Shown here: positions 53,260-63,012 of the stretch, in pieces
How positions within the stretch are numbered: position 1 is the stretch's first letter
How the letters are laid out: every line of letters begins with the position of its first letter
Source of the DNA: Empedobacter stercoris
GTDB taxonomy: Bacteria > Bacteroidota > Bacteroidia > Flavobacteriales > Weeksellaceae
Reading direction: 5' to 3'
DNA length: 64,000 nucleotides
Assembly (NCBI RefSeq): GCF_025244765.1
Contig: NZ_CP104209.1
Coordinates: 1,673,501-1,737,500 of the forward strand
The notes under the pieces: model-generated
Databases searched by the model: none
What the model was told of the DNA's origin: nothing
What the model saw: the letters and a program-made list of their open reading frames with translations, nothing else
Position numbers and translations under genes: made by a program

Positions 53260-54161
53260 TATTCTTTGTTTTCTAATGGATTTGTAGGTGAATTGGCTTC
53301 ATTTTTAAAAACCATTTCCGTATGAGGATAAGGAATTGAAATATGATGATCATCTAAAGCATATTTCACTGCTCGATACAACTGCCAATAAGCGGTCCAA
53401 TAATCGCTATTTTTAACATAACAACGTATGGCTAAATTAACGCTACTATCAGCAAATTCTAAAATTTCTACGGTTTTTGATTGTGCATCATCAACCAACT
53501 CATTTTTATCTAAAACATCTAATAATACTTGACGAGCTTTGTCAAAATCGTCATCATACGAAATACCTACATTTACATCTAACCGACGGTATTCTTTGAC
53601 CGAATAATTGATGATTGGATTATTAAATAAATTACCATTTGGCAATGTAATAATTTGACCTTTTGCAGTTGCTAAAACGGTATTCAATATATTAATCGAT
53701 TCTACTGTTCCCTCATGTCCTTGCGAAACAACATAATCTCCAACTTTGAATGGTTTGAAAATAATGATGAGTATTCCTGCCGCAAAATTGGATAAAGAAC
53801 CTTGTAAAGCTAAACCAACTGCCAAACCAACTCCACCAAGTGCAGCAATCAATCCCGAAGCATTTAGTCCCAATCGATCTACAACGAACATTAAGATGAT
53901 AACTTTAAAAAAGATATTAATGATTGGTACTAAGAACGAACGAATAGACAAATCAACATTACGCGCTATCATTCTTTTTTCAATAAGGTTTTTCAGTTTT
54001 GTTGATATCCAAAAACCGATGGTTAAAGTTAAAATAGCAGAAACCAAGCTCCAACCTATTTCAGAACCTTTTGTGATTAAGATATTGGTGATATATTCTA
54101 AATCTTTAAATGGCGTTTCAATCACATCTTTTAAACTATCCACTTTGTCTTCTTCTTGCAT
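53259..54161 (-). CDS. MscS-family mechanosensitive channel
   Basis: 300 residues from ATG 54161; the open frame runs 14 codons upstream with no better start. A small N-terminal helix is followed by three membrane helices, the third pore-lining (LIAALGGVGLAVGLALQGSLSNFAAGILI) as in the small MscS, and then the cytoplasmic beta domain (FKVGDYVVSQGHEGTVESINILNTVLATAKGQIITLPNGNLFNNPIINYS). It releases solutes upon osmotic downshock. Translation of dacB is coupled to it by a one-base overlap. Confidence 0.93.
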   Translation of the reverse strand: MQEEDKVDSLKDVIETPFKDLEYITNILITKGSEIGWSLVSAILTLTIGFWISTKLKNLIEKRMIARNVDLSIRSFLVPIINIFFKVIILMFVVDRLGLNASGLIAALGGVGLAVGLALQGSLSNFAAGILIIIFKPFKVGDYVVSQGHEGTVESINILNTVLATAKGQIITLPNGNLFNNPIINYSVKEYRRLDVNVGISYDDDFDKARQVLLDVLDKNELVDDAQSKTVEILEFADSSVNLAIRCYVKNSDYWTAYWQLYRAVKYALDDHHISIPYPHTEMVFKNEANSPTNPLENKE

Positions 54162-54337
54162 TGTCTTATTTATTGTCAAATTAGTTGATAAAATTAATTC
54201 CAATCTTACATCTTTTCAAAAAAATATAAAAATTATCACTTTTTTTAACTATTTTTAACCATCATGAACATTGGTACAATATTGGTAAATAACTAATTAC
54301 AACAACAAAAAAACTATAATTAAAAAAATCGAAAACT

Positions 54338-55642
54338 ATGAACATTATTGATTTAGTAAAAGGGTACATTAACCCAAATTTAATCTCGAAAGTTTCATCA
54401 GAATTAGGCGAAAGCGATACTGGAATTTCAAAAGCAATGAGTGCTTATTTGCCTATTTTGTTAGGAAGCTTAGTGGATAAAGGTAGTTCTACCAACGGAT
54501 TATTTCATGCAATCAAATCTTTTGGTGCTTCGCGAGGATTATCCAATATCTCAACAACACAAGAAACACCAGATAACTTAATTAGTATAATCGCTACTCT
54601 TTTAGGAAATAATACACAACCTATTATTGCGAAAGTGGCAGAGTTTGCAGGTATTTCAACAGCTTCTTCATCAAAATTATTGGACTTAACCGCTTTAACA
54701 ACATTCGGCTCAATAGGAAAAGAAGCTGAGTTTAATAATTTGACAGAACGTGATTTCTTCTCACAATTAGCTGGAATGAAAGATAAAATAGTAGGTTTAA
54801 TCCCTGCAGGATTAGGACTTGGTGCATTAGGTTTAGGATCTTTCTTTACCGATAAACCCAATATTTCTGAAACCGCTACAGAAACAGTAGAGCCTGCCAA
54901 AGAAAAAATTAAAGATGCTTTTGCTGAAGTTAAAGATACGGTTAAACCAGAAGAAAAACCTTTTGTTGAACCGATACATTCTTCTCATAATCATAACGAA
55001 AATAATAGCGGTGGCGGATTTTGGAAATGGATAATCCCTCTAATTATTTTAGGTTTAGCTGCATTTTTCTTGTTGAAGTATTGCAAAGACGAAGATAAAA
55101 ATGTAACAACAGATACAGAAGTAATCACGGATAGTGCGATTTTTAGTACAGACAGTATTGAAACTACAAAAGAATTATCAACAATCGACTTAGACGGAAT
55201 TGCCTTATCAGGATATGCAAATGGTTTAGAAGATCAAATTATCAAATTTATCAAAATGCCAGAATTTGCTAATTTAACAGAAGATCAATTAAAAGATAAA
55301 TGGTTTAACTTTGATAATGTGAATTTTGTTTTTGGCAAAACTGATCAATTAGAAGCGGGTTCGGAAGTACAATTAGATAATGTTACAGCTATTTTGAAAA
55401 AATATCCTAACGCAAAAATAAAACTTGGTGCTTACACGGATAAAGTTGGTGATGATACCAAAAACAAAGAGATCTCTCAAAAAAGAGCTGATTACTTAAA
55501 AGCTGAATTAGCTAAACGTGGTGTTGGTGCGCAAGTTGTTTCTGCTGAAGGTTACGGAGAAGAGTTTGCAACAGTGGCAGAAACAGCTTCTGATGAAGAA
55601 AGAGCTTCTGACCGCAAAATGTCGTTACGTTTTACAAAATAA
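54338..55642 (+). CDS. DUF937-OmpA fusion membrane protein
   Basis: 434 residues in three parts. Residues about 1-150 match DUF937 (MNIIDLVKGYINPNLISKVSSELGESDTGISKAMSAYLPILLGSLVDKG), then a low-complexity linker, one membrane helix (about 230-246, IIPLIILGLAAFFLLKY), and a C-terminal OmpA-like domain (about 325-434; NVNFVFGKTDQLEAGSEVQLDNVTAILKKYPNAKIKLGAYTDKVGDD and SQKRADYLKAELAKRGV, the peptidoglycan-binding core). The OmpA part would tie the protein to the cell wall in the periplasm, while DUF937 would lie in the cytoplasm, if the helix is a single pass. The function of DUF937 is unknown. Confidence 0.85.
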   Translation: MNIIDLVKGYINPNLISKVSSELGESDTGISKAMSAYLPILLGSLVDKGSSTNGLFHAIKSFGASRGLSNISTTQETPDNLISIIATLLGNNTQPIIAKVAEFAGISTASSSKLLDLTALTTFGSIGKEAEFNNLTERDFFSQLAGMKDKIVGLIPAGLGLGALGLGSFFTDKPNISETATETVEPAKEKIKDAFAEVKDTVKPEEKPFVEPIHSSHNHNENNSGGGFWKWIIPLIILGLAAFFLLKYCKDEDKNVTTDTEVITDSAIFSTDSIETTKELSTIDLDGIALSGYANGLEDQIIKFIKMPEFANLTEDQLKDKWFNFDNVNFVFGKTDQLEAGSEVQLDNVTAILKKYPNAKIKLGAYTDKVGDDTKNKEISQKRADYLKAELAKRGVGAQVVSAEGYGEEFATVAETASDEERASDRKMSLRFTK

Positions 55643-55662
55643 TCATTTCATAAAATTTCTAC

Positions 55663-55690
55663 ATAAGGGTAAAGCAAACTTTATCCTTAT
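55663..55690 (+). terminator. Intrinsic terminator after the DUF937-OmpA gene
   Basis: ATAAGGGTAAAG / CTTTATCCTTAT stem (one G-U) with CAAA loop and T-run. Confidence 0.85.
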
Positions 55691-55739
55691 TTTTTTGTTA
55701 TTTTTTTCGAAACCAACTCGCAACAAGCTAAACAATTAA

Positions 55740-55747
55740 TATCTTTG
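55740..55747 (+). promoter_or_regulatory. -7 promoter box of tgt
   Basis: TATCTTTG fits TAnnTTTG. It ends 6 nt before the tgt ATG (55754), so the mRNA is probably leaderless. Its TTG looks like a start codon in frame but belongs to the box. Confidence 0.65.
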
Positions 55748-55753
55748 CACACT

Positions 55754-56884
55754 ATGAAATTTTCAATCGATAAAAAAGACGAATTTTCAAAGGCAAGAGC
55801 TGGAGTTGTAGAAACCGATCACGGTAAAATTCAAACACCTATTTTCATGCCTGTTGGTACAGTTGGTACAGTAAAATCTGTTCACCAACGTGAGTTAGAA
55901 GAAGATATTAAAGCCCAAATCATTCTTGGAAATACGTATCATTTGTATTTACGACCAGGAACTGATATTTTACACAAAGCAGGCGGATTGCATCAATTTA
56001 TGAATTGGCAAAAACCAATTTTGACAGATTCAGGAGGATTCCAAGTCTACTCTTTGTCGACAAGTCGTAAGAAATCCGAAGAAGGTGTACGTTTCAAATC
56101 GCATATTGATGGTTCTTATCATATGTTTACACCTGAAAAATCTATGGAAATCCAGCGTTACATCGGTGCAGATATCTTTATGGCTTTTGATGAATTAACA
56201 GGAATTCCTGCCAAATATCACGATGCAAAACGTGCCATGCATGTGACACATCGTTGGTTGGAGCGTTGTAGAACTTGGTTGAATAATAATCCTGAATATT
56301 ACGATCACAAACAAACGCTTTTCCCAATTGTACAAGGAAACGATTTCAAAGAGTTGCGACAAGAGTCTGCAAAATACATTGCCGATTTCGGTGCAGAAGG
56401 AAATGCAATTGGTGGTTTATCTGTTGGTGAACCAGAACCTGTTATGTACGAAATGACAGATATCGTAACAGAAATTCTTCCTCAAGACAAACCTCGTTAT
56501 TTAATGGGAGTTGGGACGCCTTGGAATATTATCGAATGTATTGCACTTGGAGTTGATATGTTCGACTGTGTAATGCCTACGCGTAATGCACGTAACGGTA
56601 TGTTATTTACATGGAATGGTGTTATGAATATGAAAAACGCAAAATGGAAAGATTGTTTTGAACCATTAGACGAAAGTGGAACGAGCTATGTGGATAGTTA
56701 TTACACAAAAGCCTATGTTCGTCATTTATTTAATGCACAAGAATCTTTAGGAAAACAAATTGCATCAGTTCATAACCTTGCCTTTTATTTAGATTTGGTA
56801 AGAGTTGCAAGAGAGCATATATTAGCAGGAGATTTCGCTCAATGGAAAGAACAAATTGTGCCACAACTAAAACAACGTCTGTAG
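55754..56884 (+). CDS. tgt: tRNA-guanine transglycosylase
   Basis: 376 residues from ATG 55754 (a TTG three codons upstream overlaps the promoter). It swaps guanine 34 for preQ1 in GUN-anticodon tRNAs (queuosine pathway). Seen: GTVGTVKSVHQRELEEDIKAQIILGNTYHLYLRPGTDILHKAGGLHQFMNW, LTDSGGFQVYSLS (catalytic Asp), GIPAKYHD / AIGGLSVGEP, PRYLMGVGTPWNIIECIALGVDMFDCVMPTRNARNG (second Asp). Note the bacterial C-terminal zinc site CxCxxC is not of the usual form; the residues there read DESGTSYVDSYYTKAYVRHLF, with only one His. The next gene starts one base after the stop. Confidence 0.95.
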   Translation: MKFSIDKKDEFSKARAGVVETDHGKIQTPIFMPVGTVGTVKSVHQRELEEDIKAQIILGNTYHLYLRPGTDILHKAGGLHQFMNWQKPILTDSGGFQVYSLSTSRKKSEEGVRFKSHIDGSYHMFTPEKSMEIQRYIGADIFMAFDELTGIPAKYHDAKRAMHVTHRWLERCRTWLNNNPEYYDHKQTLFPIVQGNDFKELRQESAKYIADFGAEGNAIGGLSVGEPEPVMYEMTDIVTEILPQDKPRYLMGVGTPWNIIECIALGVDMFDCVMPTRNARNGMLFTWNGVMNMKNAKWKDCFEPLDESGTSYVDSYYTKAYVRHLFNAQESLGKQIASVHNLAFYLDLVRVAREHILAGDFAQWKEQIVPQLKQRL

Positions 56885-56885
56885 T

Positions 56886-57980
56886 TTGAAAATAATTGAT
56901 AAATACATCATCCGAAACTTTATCGGAACCTTTATCTTCATGGTCTTGATTTTGTCTACCATCGCTGTAATTGTCGATCTTAGTCAAAAATTAGGACGTA
57001 TTAATGATAGTGGATCCACTGCTTATTCGGCATTAACCCAATTTTACCCCTATTGGTCAATTTGGATTATTAACACCTTTTTACCCATTGCTGTTTTCAT
57101 CTCCGTGATCTATTTTACTTCACGGTTAACAATGCAAACTGAAATTGTAGGTGTGCTTTCGGGTGGAATTAGTTTTTATCGATTTACCCTTCCATATGTT
57201 TGGGTAGCTATATTTTTGGCAATCTCAGCCTTGGTTGTTGGAAACATTGTTTTGCCATGGGCTAATATCAAGAAAAATAAATATGAGTATGTTCATATGC
57301 TCAGCAACTCAAAAAAGGAAGAATATTACAAAAGGCAACGCATAGGTTCACAAATTTCGCCAAAAGAATATGTTTTTGTGGATAGTTATGATAGAACAGA
57401 AAAATTAGGAAGTTCTTTTGTCTACCAAAAATTTGATTCAACTGAATTAAAAAAACAAATCATTGCCTCAAGTTTTAATTGGAACGACAAAGATTCTACA
57501 TATGCATTGATAAGTGTTTATACAAGAGAAATAAACAAAGATCATACTGAAAAATTAACGTACGAACCCAATACAAATATAAAATTGCCCGCTTCGCCTG
57601 ACGAAATTTTACCAGAAGAATATGTTGCAGAAACAATGAATACTTTTGAGCTAAATGAATTTATTCAGAAACAAAAAGCAAAAGGTTCTGCCAATGTTAA
57701 CACCTATCAAAACGAATTAAACAATCGTCTGAGTGTTCCTTTTTCTACAATTATTTTAACGATTTTAGCTTTATCACTTTCATCTAAAAAACGACGTGGA
57801 GGAATCGGAATCAACTTAGCCGTTGGTATTTCGTTAGCGTTTGTGTACATTTTCTTTTCGCAAACAACTTCTACATTTTCCGAAAAAGGATATGTTTCCC
57901 CATTTGTCGCCTCATGGATTCCGAATATCGTTTTCGGATTACTGACTTTATTTCTCTATTTTAGACGAGCACGAACTTAA
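56886..57980 (+). CDS. LptF/LptG-family permease
   Basis: 364 residues, TTG start at 56886, one base after the tgt stop; no ATG is available before the first helix, so a non-ATG start with coupling is the best reading. Six membrane helices in two blocks of three (residues 15-110 and about 275-360) around a periplasmic beta domain match the YjgP/YjgQ permease of the LPS export system. Start reads KIIDKYIIRNFIGTFIFMVLIL and late block NRLSVPFSTIILTILALSLSSKKRRGGIGINLAVGISLAFVYIFFSQ. It moves lipopolysaccharide from the inner membrane with LptB. Confidence 0.88.
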   Translation: MKIIDKYIIRNFIGTFIFMVLILSTIAVIVDLSQKLGRINDSGSTAYSALTQFYPYWSIWIINTFLPIAVFISVIYFTSRLTMQTEIVGVLSGGISFYRFTLPYVWVAIFLAISALVVGNIVLPWANIKKNKYEYVHMLSNSKKEEYYKRQRIGSQISPKEYVFVDSYDRTEKLGSSFVYQKFDSTELKKQIIASSFNWNDKDSTYALISVYTREINKDHTEKLTYEPNTNIKLPASPDEILPEEYVAETMNTFELNEFIQKQKAKGSANVNTYQNELNNRLSVPFSTIILTILALSLSSKKRRGGIGINLAVGISLAFVYIFFSQTTSTFSEKGYVSPFVASWIPNIVFGLLTLFLYFRRART

Positions 57981-57990
57981 AAATATTTCA

Positions 57991-58021
57991 AAAATCCAGT
58001 TTCTAAACGAAACTGGATTTT
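57991..58021 (+). terminator. Intrinsic terminator after lptF/G-type gene
   Basis: AAAATCCAGTTTC / GAAACTGGATTTT with loop TAAAC and T-run. Confidence 0.88.
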
Positions 58022-58167
58022 TTTTGTAATATACATAAATTACTTTCTGTTACAATCGACTTGCTTATTAAATTGAAAATCAATATATTTACTACATTCT
58101 TAACATCGGTCAATATCCGTTTTCAGATGTTATAATAGTTGATTTGTTAAACGATAATCATTTTGAT

Positions 58168-59418
58168 ATGAAAAAAATATTACGCTTTCTATTTTTAATA
58201 CTTTCGGTTACTACTTTTTCTCAGGAAACATTAAATACCATGTTTTATAATGTGTTTAAATTTCCGGTTTCACTCCCTCAAAATCGTCAATTGATTTTAA
58301 GAGATATTTTAGACGACTACAAACCTGATTTATTTATGATTTGTGAATTGGTAACAGAAAATGGTGCTGATTTAATTCTAAATACCTCGTTGCAAAATCA
58401 ACCTGACAAATTTGCGCGCGCGCTTTTTGTTGCGGATACAACCAAATTAGATGATCCCTTGCAAACAATGGTTTTTTATAATACACGTAAATTAACATTG
58501 GTCAACCAGCAACGAATCCCAACAGTCTACCGCGATATCAATCAATATTCTTTTCAATTGAATACAACGTCCAACGATCCTATTCATTTAGAAGTTTTTG
58601 TAGCTCATTTAAAATCGAGTACAGGACCTGCTAATCGTCAAATGCGTTTGGAAATGGTACAAGAAGTAACAAAATCATTAAAAAATTTAACACAACCCAA
58701 TACCTATGTACTTTTTGCGGGTGATTTTAATTTTTATAATTCATCAGAACCAGCTTATCAAGAAATTTTAAACCCTGAAAATGCTATTTTGATGGTAGAT
58801 CCCTTAAATGCACCAGGGAAATGGCAAAACAATCCGGATTTTAGTTATTTACATACTCAGAGCACTCGTGTTTCAAACGTCGGTTTTGGTAGCGGCACTA
58901 ACGCAGGAGCAGGCGGTGGATTAGATGATCGTTTTGATTTTATTATGATGAGCGATAATTTCAAGAACAGCACACGTTTATCTTATGTAAACGATAGTTA
59001 TAAAGCCTACGGAAATAATGGAAATTGTTTGGACAAAGACGTAAAAGATCCCGATTGTACGGGGATTTACTCACAAACATTGCGAAATAATTTATACAAT
59101 ATGAGTGATCATTTGCCTGTTGTAGCGCAATTTAAAATACACGAAAGTTTAAGCACAAAAACAATTGACTCAAAACCTTTTATTTGGTTACAATCATCTA
59201 CGATAACAAATGAAAAAATTACAATTGGTATTGATAAATCTCGATTGAACGCTCAAAACAATACGCTTTTTATTTACAATTCAGTTGGTCAATTGGTACA
59301 ACCTGTACCACTAAATAATCAATCGAGCATCACAATTGATTGTCAAGCCTTAGCTTCAGGAGTTTATTACATCAAAACAAAAGAGTCAAACGAAGTTTTA
59401 AAATTTATAAAGAAATAA
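58168..59418 (+). CDS. Exported endonuclease/exonuclease/phosphatase-fold protein with T9SS sorting domain
   Basis: 416 residues from ATG 58168 (open frame begins with TTG 8 codons upstream). Signal peptide ends VTTFSQ. The EEP fold shows LNTMFYNVFKFP (Asn), YKPDLFMICEL (Glu), FVAHLKSST, VLFAGDFNFYN (Asp/Asn), and SDHLPVVAQF (catalytic Asp-His). The last ~75 residues carry a T9SS type A sorting signal (IYNSVGQLVQPV, ASGVYYIKTKESNEVLKFIKK). It is therefore exported and may degrade nucleic acid or a phosphoester outside the cell. Confidence 0.88.
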   Translation: MKKILRFLFLILSVTTFSQETLNTMFYNVFKFPVSLPQNRQLILRDILDDYKPDLFMICELVTENGADLILNTSLQNQPDKFARALFVADTTKLDDPLQTMVFYNTRKLTLVNQQRIPTVYRDINQYSFQLNTTSNDPIHLEVFVAHLKSSTGPANRQMRLEMVQEVTKSLKNLTQPNTYVLFAGDFNFYNSSEPAYQEILNPENAILMVDPLNAPGKWQNNPDFSYLHTQSTRVSNVGFGSGTNAGAGGGLDDRFDFIMMSDNFKNSTRLSYVNDSYKAYGNNGNCLDKDVKDPDCTGIYSQTLRNNLYNMSDHLPVVAQFKIHESLSTKTIDSKPFIWLQSSTITNEKITIGIDKSRLNAQNNTLFIYNSVGQLVQPVPLNNQSSITIDCQALASGVYYIKTKESNEVLKFIKK

Positions 59419-59736
59419 TATTTCTAATTTACTTATTGATGAAAAATTTATTATTCCAACCTTAATTAGTTTAATTCTTTATGCTCTAATTACACGTCCT
59501 GGATTTTTTTAATTTAATTCCATACTCTATTCATCAAAACTTGTTTAGAAATAGTATTCGAGAAAATATTTTCATTTACCTTTTTGATTTTTTATTTTGT
59601 ATAGCTATCTGGTTTATCAGTTATAAATTCATTAATCCCAAACGATAATATTTTAATCAAAATCAACCCTTTAAAAATTTCGTCAACTTACAGAAAATTC
59701 GTATTTTTGCATCTTAGTACAAATTCTAAAAGTAAG
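59419..59736. other. AT-rich spacer upstream of thrS
   Basis: 318 bp with no gene seen; only short frames full of stops. The last part holds the thrS promoter box TATTTTTG at 59702-59709. No T-box-like leader is present (Bacteroidota lack it) and I see no other known riboswitch. Confidence 0.55.
59702..59709 (+). promoter_or_regulatory. -7 promoter box of the thrS-infC-rpmI-rplT unit
   Basis: TATTTTTG fits TAnnTTTG, 27 nt upstream of the thrS ATG. The -33 element is not clear. Confidence 0.55.
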
Positions 59737-61659
59737 ATGATAAACATTTCTCTTCCAGATGGAAGTGTAAGACAGTATGAGAGTGGCGTAACACCTATGG
59801 ATGTAGCGCTTAGCATTAGTGAAGGTTTAGCACGTAATGTCATTTCGGCTATAGTAAACGATAAACAAGTTGAAACAACAACCCCAATCACCACAGATGC
59901 AACGATCAAATTGTTAACCTGGAACGATGAAATGGGTAAAAAAGCTTTTTGGCATTCGTCTGCTCACTTATTAGCACAAGCTATTGTTGAGTTTTATCCA
60001 AACGCTAAATTAACTATCGGACCTGCAATTGATAAAGGTTTCTATTATGATGTTGATTTTGGGGAAGATAAATTTACAGAAGCTGATTTTGCGAAAGTTG
60101 AAAAAGCAATGTTAGAGAATGCAAAGAAAAAAGCTGAATTCAAATTATATTCAGTTTCAAAAGCTGAAGCGTTAGAAACATATAAAGACAACGAGTACAA
60201 AACAGAATTAATCTCTAACTTAACAGACGGAGAAATCACATTCTGTACACATGATAACTTTACAGATTTATGTCGTGGTGGACACATTCCAAATACGGGA
60301 ATTGTAAAAGCTGCTAAAATATTGAATGTTGCGGGTGCATATTGGCGTGGCGACGAGAAAAATAAAATGTTAACGCGTGTTTATGGTATCACATTTCCAA
60401 AACAAAAAGATTTAACAGAATATCTTGAGTTATTAGAAGAAGCTAAAAAACGTGATCACCGTAAATTAGGGAAAGAATTAGGTTTATTTGCTTTCTCTGA
60501 AAAAGTTGGTGCAGGTTTACCACTTTGGTTACCAAAAGGAGCTGCTTTAAGAAGAAAATTAGAAAACTTCTTATTAAAAGAGCAACAAAAAATGGGATAC
60601 GAAATGGTTATCTCTCCACACATTGGTCAAAAAGAGTTGTATGTAACTTCTGGTCACTATGCAAAATATGGTGCAGATAGTTTTCAACCTATAAAAACAC
60701 CAAACGAAGGAGAAGAATTCTTGTTAAAACCAATGAACTGTCCTCACCACTGTGAAATTTATAAAACGTCACAATGGTCGTACCGCGATTTACCAAAACG
60801 TTATGCTGAATTTGGTACAGTTTATCGTTACGAACAATCAGGAGAGTTGCACGGTTTAACACGTGTACGAGGATTTACTCAAGATGATGCTCACTTGTTC
60901 TGTACACCAGATCAATTATTAGAAGAATTCAAAAAAGTAATTGATTTAGTACTTTATGTATTTACAAATCTTGGATTTGATAATTATTCGGCTCAAATCT
61001 CATTAAGAGATCCCGAAAACAAAGAAAAATACATCGGTTCTGACGAAAACTGGGCAAAAGCTGAGCAAGCCATCATCACAGCAGCAGAAGAAAAAGGTTT
61101 ACCAACAGTTGTAGAATATGGTGAAGCAGCCTTCTACGGACCTAAGTTAGACTTTATGGTGAAAGATGCATTAGGACGTCAATGGCAATTAGGAACAATC
61201 CAAGTGGATTATAACCTACCAGAACGTTTTGATTTAACTTACACTGGAGCAGACAACGAAAAACACAGACCTGTAATGATTCACCGTGCGCCATTTGGCT
61301 CTATGGAGCGTTTCATTGCTATCTTGTTAGAAAATACAGCAGGTAATTTACCACTTTGGTTAACACCAGATTTATTCACAATTTTACCAATTAGTGAAAA
61401 ATATGTGGAATATGGAGAAAAAGTATTAAATTTGCTGGCCGAAGAGGAAATTAACGGATTGATTGACAGTAGAAATGAGAAAACTGGTAAAAAAATTCGT
61501 GATGCCGAAATCAGCAAAATTCCTTTCATGTTAATCATCGGTGAAAAAGAAGCAGAAAACGGTACAGTTTCTGTAAGAAGACACGGAGAAGGTGATTTAG
61601 GAGAGATGACTATTCAAGAGTTTATCAACTTCATGAAAGAACAAATCAAATTAAAATAA
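59737..61659 (+). CDS. thrS: Threonyl-tRNA synthetase
   Basis: 640 residues from ATG 59737 (open frame begins 10 codons earlier). Has the TGS domain ([27 protein letters not shown]), the editing domain with [16 protein letters not shown] and [10 protein letters not shown], the class II core motifs ([47 protein letters not shown]), and the anticodon-binding domain ending in [16 protein letters not shown]. First gene of the conserved thrS-infC-rpmI-rplT unit. The infC start follows 17 nt later. Confidence 0.97.
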   Translation: MINISLPDGSVRQYESGVTPMDVALSISEGLARNVISAIVNDKQVETTTPITTDATIKLLTWNDEMGKKAFWHSSAHLLAQAIVEFYPNAKLTIGPAIDKGFYYDVDFGEDKFTEADFAKVEKAMLENAKKKAEFKLYSVSKAEALETYKDNEYKTELISNLTDGEITFCTHDNFTDLCRGGHIPNTGIVKAAKILNVAGAYWRGDEKNKMLTRVYGITFPKQKDLTEYLELLEEAKKRDHRKLGKELGLFAFSEKVGAGLPLWLPKGAALRRKLENFLLKEQQKMGYEMVISPHIGQKELYVTSGHYAKYGADSFQPIKTPNEGEEFLLKPMNCPHHCEIYKTSQWSYRDLPKRYAEFGTVYRYEQSGELHGLTRVRGFTQDDAHLFCTPDQLLEEFKKVIDLVLYVFTNLGFDNYSAQISLRDPENKEKYIGSDENWAKAEQAIITAAEEKGLPTVVEYGEAAFYGPKLDFMVKDALGRQWQLGTIQVDYNLPERFDLTYTGADNEKHRPVMIHRAPFGSMERFIAILLENTAGNLPLWLTPDLFTILPISEKYVEYGEKVLNLLAEEEINGLIDSRNEKTGKKIRDAEISKIPFMLIIGEKEAENGTVSVRRHGEGDLGEMTIQEFINFMKEQIKLK

Positions 61660-61676
61660 TTTAAAACAGAATAACT

Positions 61677-62228
61677 ATCGCAATTAGAAGAAAAGGCGGC
61701 AGAGGTCCAGCCAGAGTAATTAAGGAAGATCAACATAAGATCAATGATAAGATTGACGCGAAAGAAGTACGCGTTGTTGGAGAAGGTATAGAACCTGGTG
61801 TATATCCAATTTCTAAAGCTTTAGAACTTGCAGAAGAACAAGGTTTAGATTTGGTTATGATCAGTGAAAAAGCCATTCCACCTGTTTGTCGTGTCGTAGA
61901 GTACAAAAAGTTCTTATACGAACAAAAGAAAAAAGAAAAAGAGCTTAAAGCTAAACAACAGAAAATTGTCGTTAAAGAAATTCGTTTCGGTCCTCAAACA
62001 GATGATCACGATTACGAATTCAAAAGACGTCATGCAAGATCTTTCTTAGAAGAAGGTTCTAAATTAAAAGCATACGTTTTCTTTAAGGGACGTTCTATTA
62101 TCTTTAAAGATCAAGGAGAAATCTTATTGTTACGTTTAGCACAAGAATTGGAGGATGTTGGAAAAGTAGAACAAATGCCAAAACTTGAAGGTAAAAGAAT
62201 GATTATGATGATGGGACCTAAGAAATAA
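61677..62228 (+). CDS. infC: Translation initiation factor IF-3 with non-canonical start codon
   Basis: 183 residues if started at ATC (61677). IF-3 keeps the 30S subunit free and checks start codons. N-domain: [41 protein letters not shown]-domain: [37 protein letters not shown], both complete. Between the TAA at 61662 and the core there is no in-frame ATG, GTG or TTG; candidates are ATA 61671, ATC 61677 (IAIRRKGG, fits the Bacteroidota MAIRR start) and ATT 61683. The first in-frame ATG (61857) would cut away most of the N-domain. E. coli infC likewise starts with a rare codon for self-control. Confidence 0.93.
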   Translation: MAIRRKGGRGPARVIKEDQHKINDKIDAKEVRVVGEGIEPGVYPISKALELAEEQGLDLVMISEKAIPPVCRVVEYKKFLYEQKKKEKELKAKQQKIVVKEIRFGPQTDDHDYEFKRRHARSFLEEGSKLKAYVFFKGRSIIFKDQGEILLLRLAQELEDVGKVEQMPKLEGKRMIMMMGPKK

Positions 62229-62286
62229 TTAGGTTTCATTATCTTACAAAAAATAAAAACGTTTTAATTTTAAATAATTTGTAATC

Positions 62287-62484
62287 ATGCCAAAATTAAA
62301 AACAAAATCTGGAGCGAAAAAACGTTTCAAATTAACAGGAACAGGTAAAATTAAAAGAAAACACGCTTTTAAAAGCCACATCCTAACAAAAAAGGAAACT
62401 AAACAAAAGAGAAATTTAACTCAAACTGGTTTAGTGGATCAAGCTGATGTTCATTCAGTAAAACAACAATTAAGATTAAAATAA
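62287..62484 (+). CDS. rpmI: 50S ribosomal protein L35
   Basis: 65 residues, typical L35: [42 protein letters not shown] and a basic end. It binds 23S rRNA. It sits between infC and rplT in the conserved order. Its stop codon lies in a short hairpin (AAATAAGAA / TTCTTATTT) at 62479-62500. Confidence 0.97.
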   Translation: MPKLKTKSGAKKRFKLTGTGKIKRKHAFKSHILTKKETKQKRNLTQTGLVDQADVHSVKQQLRLK

Positions 62485-62578
62485 GAACCTGTTCTTATTT
62501 GGTTTATTAATTCATTATTAACCCTGTCGTTGGGCCTTAAAGCAGAGAAATCTCGCCCACTACAAAAAAATTAAAATT
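62485..62578 (+). promoter_or_regulatory. Structured rpmI-rplT spacer, possible L20 control site
   Basis: A weak hairpin at 62479-62500 is followed by GTTGGGC (62529) that can pair with GCCCAC (62555) around a nested GAG-AAAT-CTC (62545-62554). GGGC and the AAAGCAGAG area could be a protein-binding fold. L20 controls this operon in other bacteria, but a match to the known site is not shown. Confidence 0.35.
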
Positions 62579-62923
62579 ATGCCAAGATCAGTAAACGCAG
62601 TTGCGTCAAGAGCTAGAAGAAAAAGAGTTTTAAAACTTGCAAAAGGATATTTCGGAAGAAGAAAAAATGTTTGGACTGTTGCTAAAAATGCAGTAGAAAA
62701 AGGATTAGTTTACGCTTACCGTGATAGACGTCAAAAGAAAAGAAATTTCCGTGCGTTATGGATTCAAAGAATTAACGCTGGAGCAAGATTACATGGATTA
62801 TCTTACTCTAAATTTATGGGTGCTGCAAACAAAGCTGGTATCGAATTAAACCGTAAAGTTTTAGCGGATTTAGCGATGAACCACCCAGAAGCTTTCAAAG
62901 CTATCGTAGAAAAAGTAAAATAA
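62579..62923 (+). CDS. rplT: 50S ribosomal protein L20
   Basis: 114 residues, full L20: [98 protein letters not shown]. It is needed early in 50S assembly. Follows rpmI by 94 nt containing a structured spacer. Confidence 0.97.
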   Translation: MPRSVNAVASRARRKRVLKLAKGYFGRRKNVWTVAKNAVEKGLVYAYRDRRQKKRNFRALWIQRINAGARLHGLSYSKFMGAANKAGIELNRKVLADLAMNHPEAFKAIVEKVK

Positions 62924-62951
62924 TTTTTTTTAAACAATATTAAAACGTTTT

Positions 62952-62977
62952 AAAACTTGGCTATTTAGTCAAGTTTT
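62952..62977 (+). terminator. Intrinsic terminator of the ribosomal unit
   Basis: AAAACTTG / CAAGTTTT stem with inner CTA-TT-TAG and long T-run, 29 nt after rplT. Confidence 0.85.
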
Positions 62978-63012
62978 TTTTTTGCCTAAATTTGAACAAA
63001 TAATAATTTTCG

